A DNA stretch of 5,979 nt from JBCCRH01 sp039208045 (lineage in GTDB: Bacteria; Bacteroidota; Bacteroidia; Chitinophagales; Saprospiraceae), in the NCBI GenBank assembly GCA_039208045.1, contig JBCCRH010000386.1, positions 1 through 5,979 on the forward strand, written 5' to 3'. The translations under genes and the position numbers were made by a program. Every line of letters begins with the position of its first letter. The first letter of the stretch is position 1. Under the pieces are notes generated by a model that was given only the letters and a program-made list of their open reading frames with translations, had not been told where the DNA came from and searched no databases. Below are positions 1-5,979 of this stretch, piece after piece.

Positions 1-531
1 AGGGTACTTATCCATGGCAAGAATGGTACACCCAAACCCTTTCAAGATTTTACAAAACGCCTGTCCAATTTTCCCAGTGCCAATGACGCCCACCGTTTTC
101 TGATGTAGGTTAAAGCCAATCAGGCGGTGTAGCGAAAAATTTCCTTCCCGAACTCTATTGTAGGCTTTGTGCGTTTTGCGATTTAGCGTCAAAATTAAAG
201 CCATGGAATGCTCGGCTACTGCTTCGGGCGAATAGGCGGGCACACGCGTAATCTTGATGCCATGTTTTTTAGCTGCCTCCAAATCGACATTGTTAAAGCC
301 AGCACAACGCAGCGCGATCAAGCGCACCCCATTGTGGTGCATCCGCTTAATAGTAGCGGCATCAATTCGATCATTGACAAACACACAAACGGCATCAAAC
401 CCTTCCGTCAAATTGGCGGTATGACTATTCAGCGCCGTCTCAAAATAAGTGATACCGATGGCATCACCCGTATTATATTGATCAAAATAATCTTGATCGT
501 ATTGTTTGGTACTAAACATAGCTACCTGCAT
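1..531 (-). CDS. ldhA: D-lactate dehydrogenase, N-terminal 177 residues (partial, cut by window edge)
   Basis: NAD-dependent D-lactate dehydrogenase of the D-2-hydroxyacid dehydrogenase family, a cytosolic enzyme that interconverts pyruvate and D-lactate. The start at 529-531 gives MQVAMFSTKQYD, which matches the N-terminus of E. coli LdhA (MKLAVYSTKQYD) from memory. Visible family landmarks are FVND (51-54), RCAGFNNVD (75-83), VPAYSPEAVAEH (97-108), the Rossmann glycine motif GTGKIG (151-156), and an acidic residue at D174 in MDKYP, where NAD-specific members carry Asp. The catalytic Arg, Glu and His of the family lie in the missing C-terminal half, so activity cannot be judged. The gene starts 24 nt after the stop of the six-TM membrane protein gene and has no Shine-Dalgarno, so it is probably co-transcribed or has a promoter inside the upstream gene. 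A related 2-hydroxyacid dehydrogenase with another substrate is possible, but the close LdhA resemblance makes D-lactate most likely. Confidence 0.93.
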   Translation of the reverse strand, partial: MQVAMFSTKQYDQDYFDQYNTGDAIGITYFETALNSHTANLTEGFDAVCVFVNDRIDAATIKRMHHNGVRLIALRCAGFNNVDLEAAKKHGIKITRVPAYSPEAVAEHSMALILTLNRKTHKAYNRVREGNFSLHRLIGFNLHQKTVGVIGTGKIGQAFCKILKGFGCTILAMDKYP

Positions 532-555
532 GAAGGAAAATTTTTTACCAGTATA

Positions 556-1386
556 CTAAAAATGTTCCAATCGCAGCTGTATTTCTTTTAGGCGCAACCA
601 GTGCTGATAAATGAGTGGGAGCTGAATAACATACTCTAAATATTGGAAGGCATACATCACCAAAGCAAATAAAGCACCGTATTCTGTAAAACCATCTTCG
701 ATGGGCAGTACAACTGATAGCACCAAGAAGGCCAAAAGTGTCATCCAAGAAATCGAAAAATTGACGACTTCCAAGTCTGATAATTTGATATTCCATTGCA
801 TAAGTCGGTGAAGGTGCTCCGGGAGCTGAGTAGTAGCATTAGCACTTATGGCATCTACTTGTTTTTCCAACTCATCATTATAAGCAGTATTGAATCGAAT
901 CGTTCGTTTACTGCTAATTAGGTACACGAAAAGAATGATAAGTGCAGCAATCAAACCTACGAAAAATACGCTCATATTGAGCGTAGCTATAATCATCAGC
1001 ACTCCTAATAGTCCAATACTACTATTGATCAGCTCGGGCAGCATATTTTCCATAAACTCCACCAGCTCCCGCAACATGCTCAAGCGGGCGGCCTTTACCG
1101 AATGCGCTTGCTTACTGACATTCCCAATAGCCTTATCGGCTAAGGTCGTATAGATGCGCGCATACAGCCGCGAGTCAAAAAAGCGCCGAGCGGCCCCAAA
1201 CAAAAGGGCAGCTCCACCGAGTACACCTAGTTGTATCGCTCCCTGATGACTACCCACCAGCACATCCCGAATCGCAAAACCAATAAAGAGGGGAAAGAAT
1301 AAACTAACCCCCACTTCCGCTAACACTAAGAATAAAGTAACTACCAAGCGCCACCGAAAATCATATAAAATGGAGCGTATACGCAT
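556..1386 (-). CDS. Stand-alone six-transmembrane ABC exporter-like domain protein
   Basis: A 276-residue integral membrane protein resembling the transmembrane half of an ABC exporter, probably the family NCBI names 'ABC transporter six-transmembrane domain-containing protein' (ABC_membrane_3-like). That family name is from memory and was not searched. Six hydrophobic segments are visible at about 13-35, 50-67, 123-139, 140-157, 211-228 and 238-256. Long polar stretches at about 68-122 and 158-210 correspond to the extended cytoplasmic helices of this fold; RRFFDSRLYARIYTTLADK (67-85) is typical of the first. There is no Walker A, LSGGQ or Walker B, and no ATPase domain follows, since the next gene is ldhA. 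It therefore either borrows an ATPase or works without ATP. The start at 1384-1386 follows the ATPase stop by 64 nt with no obvious terminator between. The C-terminus (RLKEIQLRLEHF) is charged and probably cytoplasmic. Substrate is unknown. Confidence 0.85.
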   Translation of the reverse strand: MRIRSILYDFRWRLVVTLFLVLAEVGVSLFFPLFIGFAIRDVLVGSHQGAIQLGVLGGAALLFGAARRFFDSRLYARIYTTLADKAIGNVSKQAHSVKAARLSMLRELVEFMENMLPELINSSIGLLGVLMIIATLNMSVFFVGLIAALIILFVYLISSKRTIRFNTAYNDELEKQVDAISANATTQLPEHLHRLMQWNIKLSDLEVVNFSISWMTLLAFLVLSVVLPIEDGFTEYGALFALVMYAFQYLEYVIQLPLIYQHWLRLKEIQLRLEHF

Positions 1387-1450
1387 GTTTTTTGCACAAA
1401 GATCGGTAGAGCTAACCAGCCACGTTTTGACCTATATCAAATTTTTAGGG

Positions 1451-2149
1451 CTAGAATATTTTATTGTGATTAATAATCTGCCCATCCATCATCTCCACCG
1501 TCCGGTCACTAGCTTTTGCAAAATCTTCATCGTGCGTGACGGCGATGACGCTTTGGCCAAAGTCTTGCGACAGTTGCTTCAAAATATCAAACACAATAGC
1601 TGTGTTTTTACTGTCAAGATTGCCCGTAGGTTCGTCACCCATGACGATGGCGGGGTCATTAATCAACGCTCTAGCGATGGCCACACGTTGTTGTTGGCCG
1701 CCACTGAGCTTAGAAGCACTTTTCAGTGCCTGATCTTTGATACCCAGCATTTCTAGTTTTTGGTAGGCGCGATGCTCAATTTCTGCCTTAGGATACTTAC
1801 CTAAGCGCAAAGCGGGAATCATCACATTTTGCAAACAAGTGAACTCTGGGAGCAAGTAGTGAAATTGAAAGATAAAACCGATTTTGCTGTTCCGTATTTC
1901 AGCTAATTCGTCTTTCGTTTTGTGCGTCAGGGTTTCATTATCGAGCGTCAAAGTTCCTTTGTAATCGGTATCCATGGTACTAAGGCAGTAGAGTAGGGTA
2001 GACTTTCCCGAACCACTTTTGCCCACAATAGTGAGAAACTCCCCTCTATTGACCTGAAAGCTGACTTCTTTGAGCACCTGAAATTTGACAGGCGTATAGA
2101 AAAACTTACTTAAGTACTTGGTCTCTAATACGATATTGCGATCATCCAT
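1451..2149 (-). CDS. ABC transporter ATPase of the MacB/LolD type
   Basis: Cytoplasmic ATP-binding subunit that powers the adjacent FtsX-type permease. The protein has 232 residues, the usual length for a LolD/DevA-type subunit. All motifs are intact: Walker A GKSGSGKST (43-51), Q-loop Q95 in GFIFQFHYLLPEFT, signature LSGGQQQRVAIARAL (148-162), Walker B IVMGDEPTGNLDS (168-180) with catalytic E173, D-loop NLDS, and switch histidine H206 in VTHD. The FQ-[FH]-xLLPE-T and DEPTGNLDS versions are characteristic of the MacB/LolD/FtsE group rather than exporter or importer ATPases of other classes. I chose the ATG at 2147-2149. The frame is open upstream to an ATG at 2222-2224, but that extension overlaps the permease C-terminus and does not look like the family. 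The gene starts 10 nt after the frame-restored permease stop, so it is the fourth gene of the efflux operon. LolD-like lipoprotein release is less likely because adaptor and channel genes sit alongside. Confidence 0.95.
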   Translation of the reverse strand: MDDRNIVLETKYLSKFFYTPVKFQVLKEVSFQVNRGEFLTIVGKSGSGKSTLLYCLSTMDTDYKGTLTLDNETLTHKTKDELAEIRNSKIGFIFQFHYLLPEFTCLQNVMIPALRLGKYPKAEIEHRAYQKLEMLGIKDQALKSASKLSGGQQQRVAIARALINDPAIVMGDEPTGNLDSKNTAIVFDILKQLSQDFGQSVIAVTHDEDFAKASDRTVEMMDGQIINHNKIF

Positions 2150-2159
2150 ATGATTAATT

Positions 2160-3387
2160 TTACTGTCTAAAAATAGCAACAGGGTCCATACCGGCAGCCT
2201 TCCTGGCAGGGAAGTACCCCGCACCTAGCGACACCAGAAGCCCATAAAAAATAGCAGATATAAAAATCGAGAGATCAAAAAACAATCGGAAAATAGCCAA
2301 TAGGCCCTCCCACATAGATCCCTTGGGCAATGTACACCAAAAACCCTCCAACGAGCATCCCTGCAACTGTACCAATGACCCCCATAGCTAGTGCTTCGGT
2401 AAGGAAGATTTGCATAATATCTTTGCCCTTAAATCCAGCTGCTTTTAGGATAGCAATATCATTCATCTTCTGCGAAATGATCATATTAATGATGTTGTAA
2501 ATACCAAAGGCTGCTACTAGCATGATGGAGTACGCGATAAGCGGTGTCATCGTATTCATCATCGTACTCTGCGCCAATTGATCGGCATGTTCTACTTTCC
2601 AGTCCGCCACTTTGTAGTGGGTAAGTTGCTGAATCTGCTTGGCATAAGTCGCAGAAGAATCGGGATTGCTCAATTGAACATTAATATCCGTAACCGAGCT
2701 GGGTACCTCTTTGATCAACTGCTGTGCAGTAGCTAGGTTGAGGTAGGATTTGCTGGCATCAGTGGCTTTATTGTCGGTCGCAAAAACGCCGATCACGCGC
2801 AATACTTTACGAATGCCTAAAGGGGAAAGCACACTCAAATTATCTCCAATATTCAGGTTAAACTTTTCTGCAATTCCCCTTCCTATCACAATCCCATTCA
2901 GGTCGGTCGATAGGTCAGAAATGTCTCCAGCAAGCATCGTACTTTGAATGCTAAACATGGCATCGGCCTCCGCCACACTAATGCCACTCCCAATACCGTT
3001 GATTTGGGAACTTCCACTGATGTAAAATAAATCCACATCAACTTGGGGAGCGGCATGGAGGATAAAAGGGTATTGTTGAAGCTGTGCAATGAGACCGTAG
3101 GGATTGTTGATTGATTTCTTTTGGGTCGTAATCTTTGGGTTACTAATCAAATAGCTGTGGTCTTCCCGGTTTTGGATGAGCGACTTACTGACTTCTTCCT
3201 CCTTGTGAATTCTAAGGTGTGCAATGGTCTTAAACATATTAAGCGCCGTGTAATTATTGAGGCCCACCACAATAGAATTAGAAAAAATATAGAGTGCCAT
3301 GCCCACTGTAACCCCCATAGAAGCAATAAACGTCTGCCGTTTTCTACTCAGGAGGTGGGTAAGCGCAATATTGAGATTTACATTCAT
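2160..3387 (-). CDS. MacB/FtsX-type ABC permease with a +1 frame break near its C-terminus
   Basis: Inner-membrane permease of the MacB/LolC-E/DevC group, the mechanotransmission partner of the neighbouring ATPase. The frame from 3387 runs 370 residues and stops at TGA 2275-2277 after GYFPIVF. Skipping one T in the T6 run at 2277-2282 continues the protein for 38 residues to TAA at 2160-2162, giving 408 residues, normal for the family. The restored tail has TM4 (about 372-390) and the conserved end FPARKAAGMDPVAIFRQ. Upstream parts are intact: TM1 (about 18-43), a large periplasmic domain (about 45-275), TM2 (about 281-304), the cytoplasmic coupling segment QKMNDIAILKAAGFKGKDI (306-324), and TM3 (about 332-355). 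Without the shift, TM4 is lost and the chain ends after TM3 on the periplasmic side. The start lies 1 nt after the adaptor stop, and the restored stop lies 10 nt before the ATPase start. The break may be a sequencing indel, a recent mutation or recoding. A reader taking only the unshifted frame would annotate 2275-3387. Confidence 0.9.
2275..2283 (-). other. T6 run with TTT-TGA: frameshift site in the permease gene
   Basis: On the minus strand the codons read ATT-GTT-TTT-TGA. A run of six T (2277-2282) sits directly before GA. Dropping one T gives ATT-GTT-TTT-GAT-CTC and enters the frame that encodes the missing permease C-terminus. The Phe tRNA on TTT could re-pair one base forward with TTT, as happens at the CTT-TGA of prfB (release factor 2). 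The strong upstream Shine-Dalgarno-like element of prfB is not at the expected spacing; the nearest purine run, GGGAGGG (2305-2311), is over 20 nt upstream. The frame break is seen directly; its mechanism is inference. Confidence 0.75.
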
Positions 3388-3388
3388 A

Positions 3389-4480
3389 TTATTGGATATT
3401 TTCGGTCACGATAGTCGCCTGCTCGTCCAAGCCAGAGAGCACCTGCACCCAGTCGGTGCTGATTATTTTAGTCGCTACTTTGGTCGGTTGAGCCTGCCCT
3501 TTTAGGGTCACTTCATTGCCATAGCTGAGGTAGTTTCGGGGAATCAACAGTGCATTTTCGGTAGAATCTACTATGATATTAGCCTGCAATTGCGTGCCCA
3601 CATACCTAAAAGCTAGGGAATCCAGAAAATCGACCTTAGCGGTAAATGATTGAGTAGATTCATCAAAAGCCGGAAGTATTTCTCGTACTACTCCTGCATA
3701 GGTGTTTTGTTCATCTACATTCAACTGAATGACCACCTCCTGACCCGGCTTTACTTTGGTGATGCTTCGATCATCGATATTAATTTCAGCATAGATGGTA
3801 CTCACATCCCCGATGAGCGCAATCACTTCCCCCGGCTGCACATAATCGCCTACATACTTATACTTTCGAAGTACTTGCCCCGCTTGTACTGCCATGATGG
3901 TATTAAACTCATCACTAGTTGCAGCTATATTTTTTTGCTGCTGCTGAACGAGCAAATTTTTGCGCGCCTGCTGCTTCAAGTGATCGTACTGCCTCTTGCT
4001 GTTTTCGTAAGTCAGCTGAGCATTATCAAATTGCAGTTGTACCTGCTCATATTCTACTCTCGCAATGCTATTGGCTTGCCACAGCTTCTCGTAACGCTTC
4101 AATTGTTGTCGTTCGTAATCCAAGTTTTGCTTAGCCTGTTGCATGTCGTTTTGGGCTTGTGCCAATTGAGGAGCGGTGTCTGCCATTTCTTGTTGCGCTA
4201 TTTCGTATAGTGCTTGTTCACTTGCTGCACGGATGCGATTTTTTTCATTATTCACCATGGCTACTATCTGGCCGGATTGTACATAGTCATTCTCCTCTAT
4301 CGAGAAACTGGTCAAATAGCCATCTGTACGAGCAGTAAGGTGATAGATTTCGGATGCTTCGAGTGAGCCAGAAGCAAAAACAGTTTCGGTAACCGTTTTT
4401 CGGATCGGTTGAGTTTCTTGTACTTGCCTGCCGCATGCAACGAGTAGTACTAATGACAATAGAATGGGTAATTTATGCAT
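3389..4480 (-). CDS. HlyD/MacA-type membrane fusion lipoprotein (periplasmic adaptor)
   Basis: Periplasmic adaptor that joins the ABC permease to the outer-membrane channel. The 363-residue protein begins with a short hydrophobic signal ending in the lipobox LVAC, with the lipidated Cys at 16, so it is predicted to be an inner-membrane-anchored lipoprotein. The domain order is standard for RND/MacA-type adaptors: first lipoyl half (about 42-79, ARTDGYLTSFSIEENDYVQSGQIV), long Gln-rich alpha-helical hairpin (about 83-187), second lipoyl half (about 190-225, with GDYVQPGEVIALIG), beta-barrel (about 228-305), and membrane-proximal domain (about 306-363). At the hairpin tip, RYEKLWQANSIARVEYE resembles the TolC-contacting RLS motif of AcrA/MacA, with R129 and L133 present but Ala140 where Ser is usual. 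The start at 4478-4480 lies 5 nt after the channel gene stop, and the stop is 1 nt from the permease start, indicating tight translational linkage. There is no Shine-Dalgarno. Confidence 0.95.
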   Translation of the reverse strand: MHKLPILLSLVLLVACGRQVQETQPIRKTVTETVFASGSLEASEIYHLTARTDGYLTSFSIEENDYVQSGQIVAMVNNEKNRIRAASEQALYEIAQQEMADTAPQLAQAQNDMQQAKQNLDYERQQLKRYEKLWQANSIARVEYEQVQLQFDNAQLTYENSKRQYDHLKQQARKNLLVQQQQKNIAATSDEFNTIMAVQAGQVLRKYKYVGDYVQPGEVIALIGDVSTIYAEINIDDRSITKVKPGQEVVIQLNVDEQNTYAGVVREILPAFDESTQSFTAKVDFLDSLAFRYVGTQLQANIIVDSTENALLIPRNYLSYGNEVTLKGQAQPTKVATKIISTDWVQVLSGLDEQATIVTENIQ

Positions 4481-4485
4481 GATGA

Positions 4486-5802
4486 TTAATTGATCGTGTT
4501 ATTGATTTCAATATTGGTCTGAGCCTTCAAGATGCTCACTGCAGCTGCAACGAGCTGACGATGGCTATCGGTCATTTCATTAAAGCTATCAATCGTATCT
4601 GCCAATCCGAGTAAGCCTGCCCGATAGTTCAAGAGTTGCTTTTCATAAATACTCGTAAAGAGCTGGTATTGCTTTTGATGATATTCGTATTGCAGCTGCG
4701 CTTGATCGAGGTCGAGCTGCAATTGCTGGGTTTGTTGCCTAGCCTGTAGGGTAGCCTGACTAGCTTGATTTTTAGCGATTTGGTAGTCGTATTCGGCACG
4801 TACTTTTTGCTTTATGGTACTGGCACTTGGGATGGGGATGCTGAGCTTCAGGCCAATAGCATCGCTATTAATCCAGGTAGCTTGGTCACTGAAAATATTT
4901 GCCTGATTGTTGTTGCCTTGCAGCAGGTAATTGGCGAAAAAGGATAGCGTTGGCGCAAATGCTAGCTTAGAGGAGCGTAGTGCCGATTCGGCAGCCTGTA
5001 CATTTAGCAGTGCATTGCTTTGTGATAGGGTATTCTCTCGTATGGGCACAGCAGTGAGCAGGGCGGAGGTATCTACAATTTGGTTGATTTGAATATTGGC
5101 TGATGGCGCCAGATCACATCGCGTTTTTAGCAAGAGGTACCACTGCTGAATCGCATTTTCTACCTCTCCAATAGACAGTTCTATTTGCAGGGTATTGAGT
5201 TGGCTTTTGCGCAAGCTCTGTGCATTTACTAAGCCTTCGTCATACTTGTTTTGGGTGATCCGATAAAGGGTATCTGCCGCAGTTTTATTCTTTTGGAGTG
5301 CTTTTAGTTGTTCCTGCAATTCTAAGATGTTGTAGTAGACTGTCGCTAGATTTTCGCGTCGACTTTTTATGGAAAGCTTGTTGTTGGATTTGGTCTGTTC
5401 CAGGAGCGTATTAGCATAATTAAGGTTTTCCCAACCGCTCAAATTGAGCAACTGTATCTCAGCATAAGCATTTACTTCCGTCACGTACTTCTGACCAAAT
5501 CGTACTTGTTCAAATGTGCCTGCTGATCCTCCCAATATTTCCGAGGGAATCAGACTTACGGGCAGTCTTGTATTATTAGTGTAAGAAGAGAAAATACCGC
5601 CACTCGGCGCCAATAGCTCATAGATCGCCCATTCTTTTTCTTTTTCTGCTTGGCGTTGAAGCAGTTGGTTGTTTTGGTGCAGATAGCTCTGGGGTAAATA
5701 CTGATCGGCTAGCTCTTGGAAGGAGCTAAACGATTCCTGCGCTTTCATACTGGTGAGCACCAGTAGACAACTCAAAAAGGCAGTGCAAAACGTAAGCTTC
5801 AT
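4486..5802 (-). CDS. TolC-family outer membrane efflux protein
   Basis: Outer-membrane channel component of the tripartite exporter, OEP/TolC family. I chose the ATG at 5800-5802 because it gives a good Sec signal peptide (MKLTFCTAFLSCLLVLTSMKA, probable cleavage after A21) and a 438-residue protein of normal family length. The frame is open up to an ATG at 5880, but that would add 26 polar residues before the signal and would run through the leader hairpin. The protein shows the expected internal duplication: helical/coiled-coil stretches at about 22-65 and 137-225, then about 262-285 and 330-435. Between them lie short beta segments with TolC-like sequence, YVTEVNAYAEIQLLNLSG (106-123) and LAFAPTLSFFANYLLQG (280-296) with DAIGLKLSIPI (314-324). 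The last helix pair is very Gln-rich. It is the first gene of the operon, with the adaptor starting 5 nt downstream. No Shine-Dalgarno precedes the ATG. Confidence 0.93.
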   Translation of the reverse strand: MKLTFCTAFLSCLLVLTSMKAQESFSSFQELADQYLPQSYLHQNNQLLQRQAEKEKEWAIYELLAPSGGIFSSYTNNTRLPVSLIPSEILGGSAGTFEQVRFGQKYVTEVNAYAEIQLLNLSGWENLNYANTLLEQTKSNNKLSIKSRRENLATVYYNILELQEQLKALQKNKTAADTLYRITQNKYDEGLVNAQSLRKSQLNTLQIELSIGEVENAIQQWYLLLKTRCDLAPSANIQINQIVDTSALLTAVPIRENTLSQSNALLNVQAAESALRSSKLAFAPTLSFFANYLLQGNNNQANIFSDQATWINSDAIGLKLSIPIPSASTIKQKVRAEYDYQIAKNQASQATLQARQQTQQLQLDLDQAQLQYEYHQKQYQLFTSIYEKQLLNYRAGLLGLADTIDSFNEMTDSHRQLVAAAVSILKAQTNIEINNTIN

Positions 5803-5823
5803 AAATACCACAAGATTTAAACA

Positions 5824-5879
5824 TGACGTCAAGTGACTCGGCAGTCTGATCTTTCTCAGGTCAAGCCACTTGATCGTCA
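5824..5879 (-). promoter_or_regulatory. Long hairpin in the 5' leader of the efflux operon
   Basis: In the minus-strand RNA, TGACG-A-TCAAGTGGCTTG pairs with CGAGTCACTTGACGTCA. This is 17 base pairs with one bulged A and two G-U pairs, closing a 21-nt loop that itself contains CTGA/TCAG. The structure ends about 21 nt before the channel gene ATG. No T-tract follows on either strand, so it does not look like an intrinsic terminator. It may stabilise the mRNA, affect translation initiation, or be a protein-binding site. I do not recognise it as a known riboswitch. Confidence 0.5.
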
Positions 5880-5895
5880 AGGTATGATGACATGC

Positions 5896-5928
5896 TATAG
5901 TTCATAAATATTAGGTTGGCGAACTATA
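5896..5928. promoter_or_regulatory. 8-bp inverted repeat overlapping the candidate promoter (possible operator)
   Basis: The perfect arms TATAGTTC (5896-5903) and GAACTATA (5921-5928) are separated by 17 nt, with centres 25 nt apart. One arm sits between the -33 and -7 elements and the other at the predicted transcription start, the usual position for a repressor site on two successive helical faces. The repeat is seen directly; a bound regulator is inferred, and no regulator gene is present in the window. Confidence 0.45.
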
Positions 5929-5935
5929 AGTCAAA
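5903..5935 (-). promoter_or_regulatory. Candidate Bacteroidota-type promoter for the efflux operon
   Basis: On the minus strand a -33 element TTTG (5932-5935) is followed 21 nt later by TATTTATG (5903-5910), one mismatch from the Bacteroidota -7 consensus TAnnTTTG. The spacing is within the range known for that sigma factor class. Transcription would begin near 5896 and leave a leader of roughly 95 nt before the channel gene ATG. It is the best candidate in the upstream region, but it is prediction by eye. Confidence 0.45.
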
Positions 5936-5952
5936 ATAGTATAGAAAATACT

Positions 5953-5972
5953 CCTTTGTTCTTACTCAAAGG
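5953..5972 (-). terminator. Short hairpin, weak terminator candidate for an upstream gene
   Basis: On the minus strand CCTTTG (5967-5972) and CAAAGG (5953-5958) form a 6-bp stem with an 8-nt loop, followed by AGTATTTTCTAT. The stem is short and the T-run is broken, so this is a low-confidence terminator for a gene beyond the right edge of the window. Confidence 0.2.
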
Positions 5973-5979
5973 TGCAGGA

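Noticed and set aside
208..591. 127-residue plus-strand open frame
   Set aside because: Antisense to ldhA, whose minus-strand translation matches LdhA clearly; no recognisable domain.
1387..1450. Separate promoter for the six-TM gene (GATCTTTG about 11 nt before the ATG)
   Set aside because: One mismatch in the -7 element, no TTTG at acceptable spacing, and it would sit almost on the start codon; too weak to list.
1370..1756. 128-residue plus-strand open frame starting near the ATPase/six-TM gap
   Set aside because: Mostly antisense to the ATPase C-terminal half with all its motifs; no supporting features.
2150..2224. Upstream start for the ATPase giving 25 extra residues
   Set aside because: It overlaps the permease C-terminus in another frame and does not resemble the N-terminus of the family; MDDRNIVLETKYLSKFF at 2149 fits.
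3650..4210. 186-residue open frame on the plus strand
   Set aside because: It lies wholly antisense to the well-supported adaptor gene; its Leu/Ile/Tyr/Ser-rich composition is what the complement of a Gln/Lys-rich coiled coil gives. No family features.
5803..5880. Upstream start for the channel gene adding 26 residues
   Set aside because: It would place polar sequence before the Sec signal peptide and run through the leader hairpin.

Overview
The window carries one gene block that reads entirely on the minus strand, so transcription runs from high to low coordinates. Its order is outer-membrane efflux protein, membrane fusion lipoprotein, ABC permease, ABC ATPase, stand-alone six-helix ABC-type membrane protein, and D-lactate dehydrogenase (cut by the left edge). 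Several traits suggest a member of Bacteroidota. None of the start codons examined has a clear Shine-Dalgarno sequence. The best promoter candidate fits the Bacteroidota-type TTTG / TAnnTTTG pattern. The AT-leaning codon use and protein character also fit. I cannot name a genus.

Region by region (minus-strand order): 5803-5979 is a non-coding leader. It holds a promoter candidate overlapped by an 8-bp inverted repeat and a long, nearly perfect hairpin just upstream of the first gene. 4486-5802 encodes a TolC/OEP-type outer-membrane channel. 3389-4480 encodes a HlyD/MacA-type periplasmic adaptor with a lipobox. 2160-3387 encodes a MacB/FtsX-type permease whose frame breaks at a T6 run near the C-terminus. 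1451-2149 encodes a LolD/MacB-type ATPase. 556-1386 encodes a six-TM ABC exporter-like domain with no nucleotide-binding domain. 1-531 is the N-terminal half of an LdhA-type D-lactate dehydrogenase.

The first four genes are packed with gaps of 5, 1 and 10 nt (the last counted from the frame-restored permease end). Together they form a complete tripartite MacAB-TolC/DevBCA-like exporter: ATPase and permease in the inner membrane, adaptor in the periplasm, channel in the outer membrane. The six-TM gene follows after 64 nt and ldhA after a further 24 nt, so both could be read through from the same promoter. Whether they are functionally connected is open.

The most notable point is the permease frameshift. 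The upstream frame ends at a TTT-TGA, and skipping one T restores the last transmembrane helix and the conserved family C-terminus. This may be an indel (real or a sequencing error), or a recoding site resembling the prfB arrangement. The system is otherwise a recognisable efflux operon; I see no clear evidence of a wholly new system.
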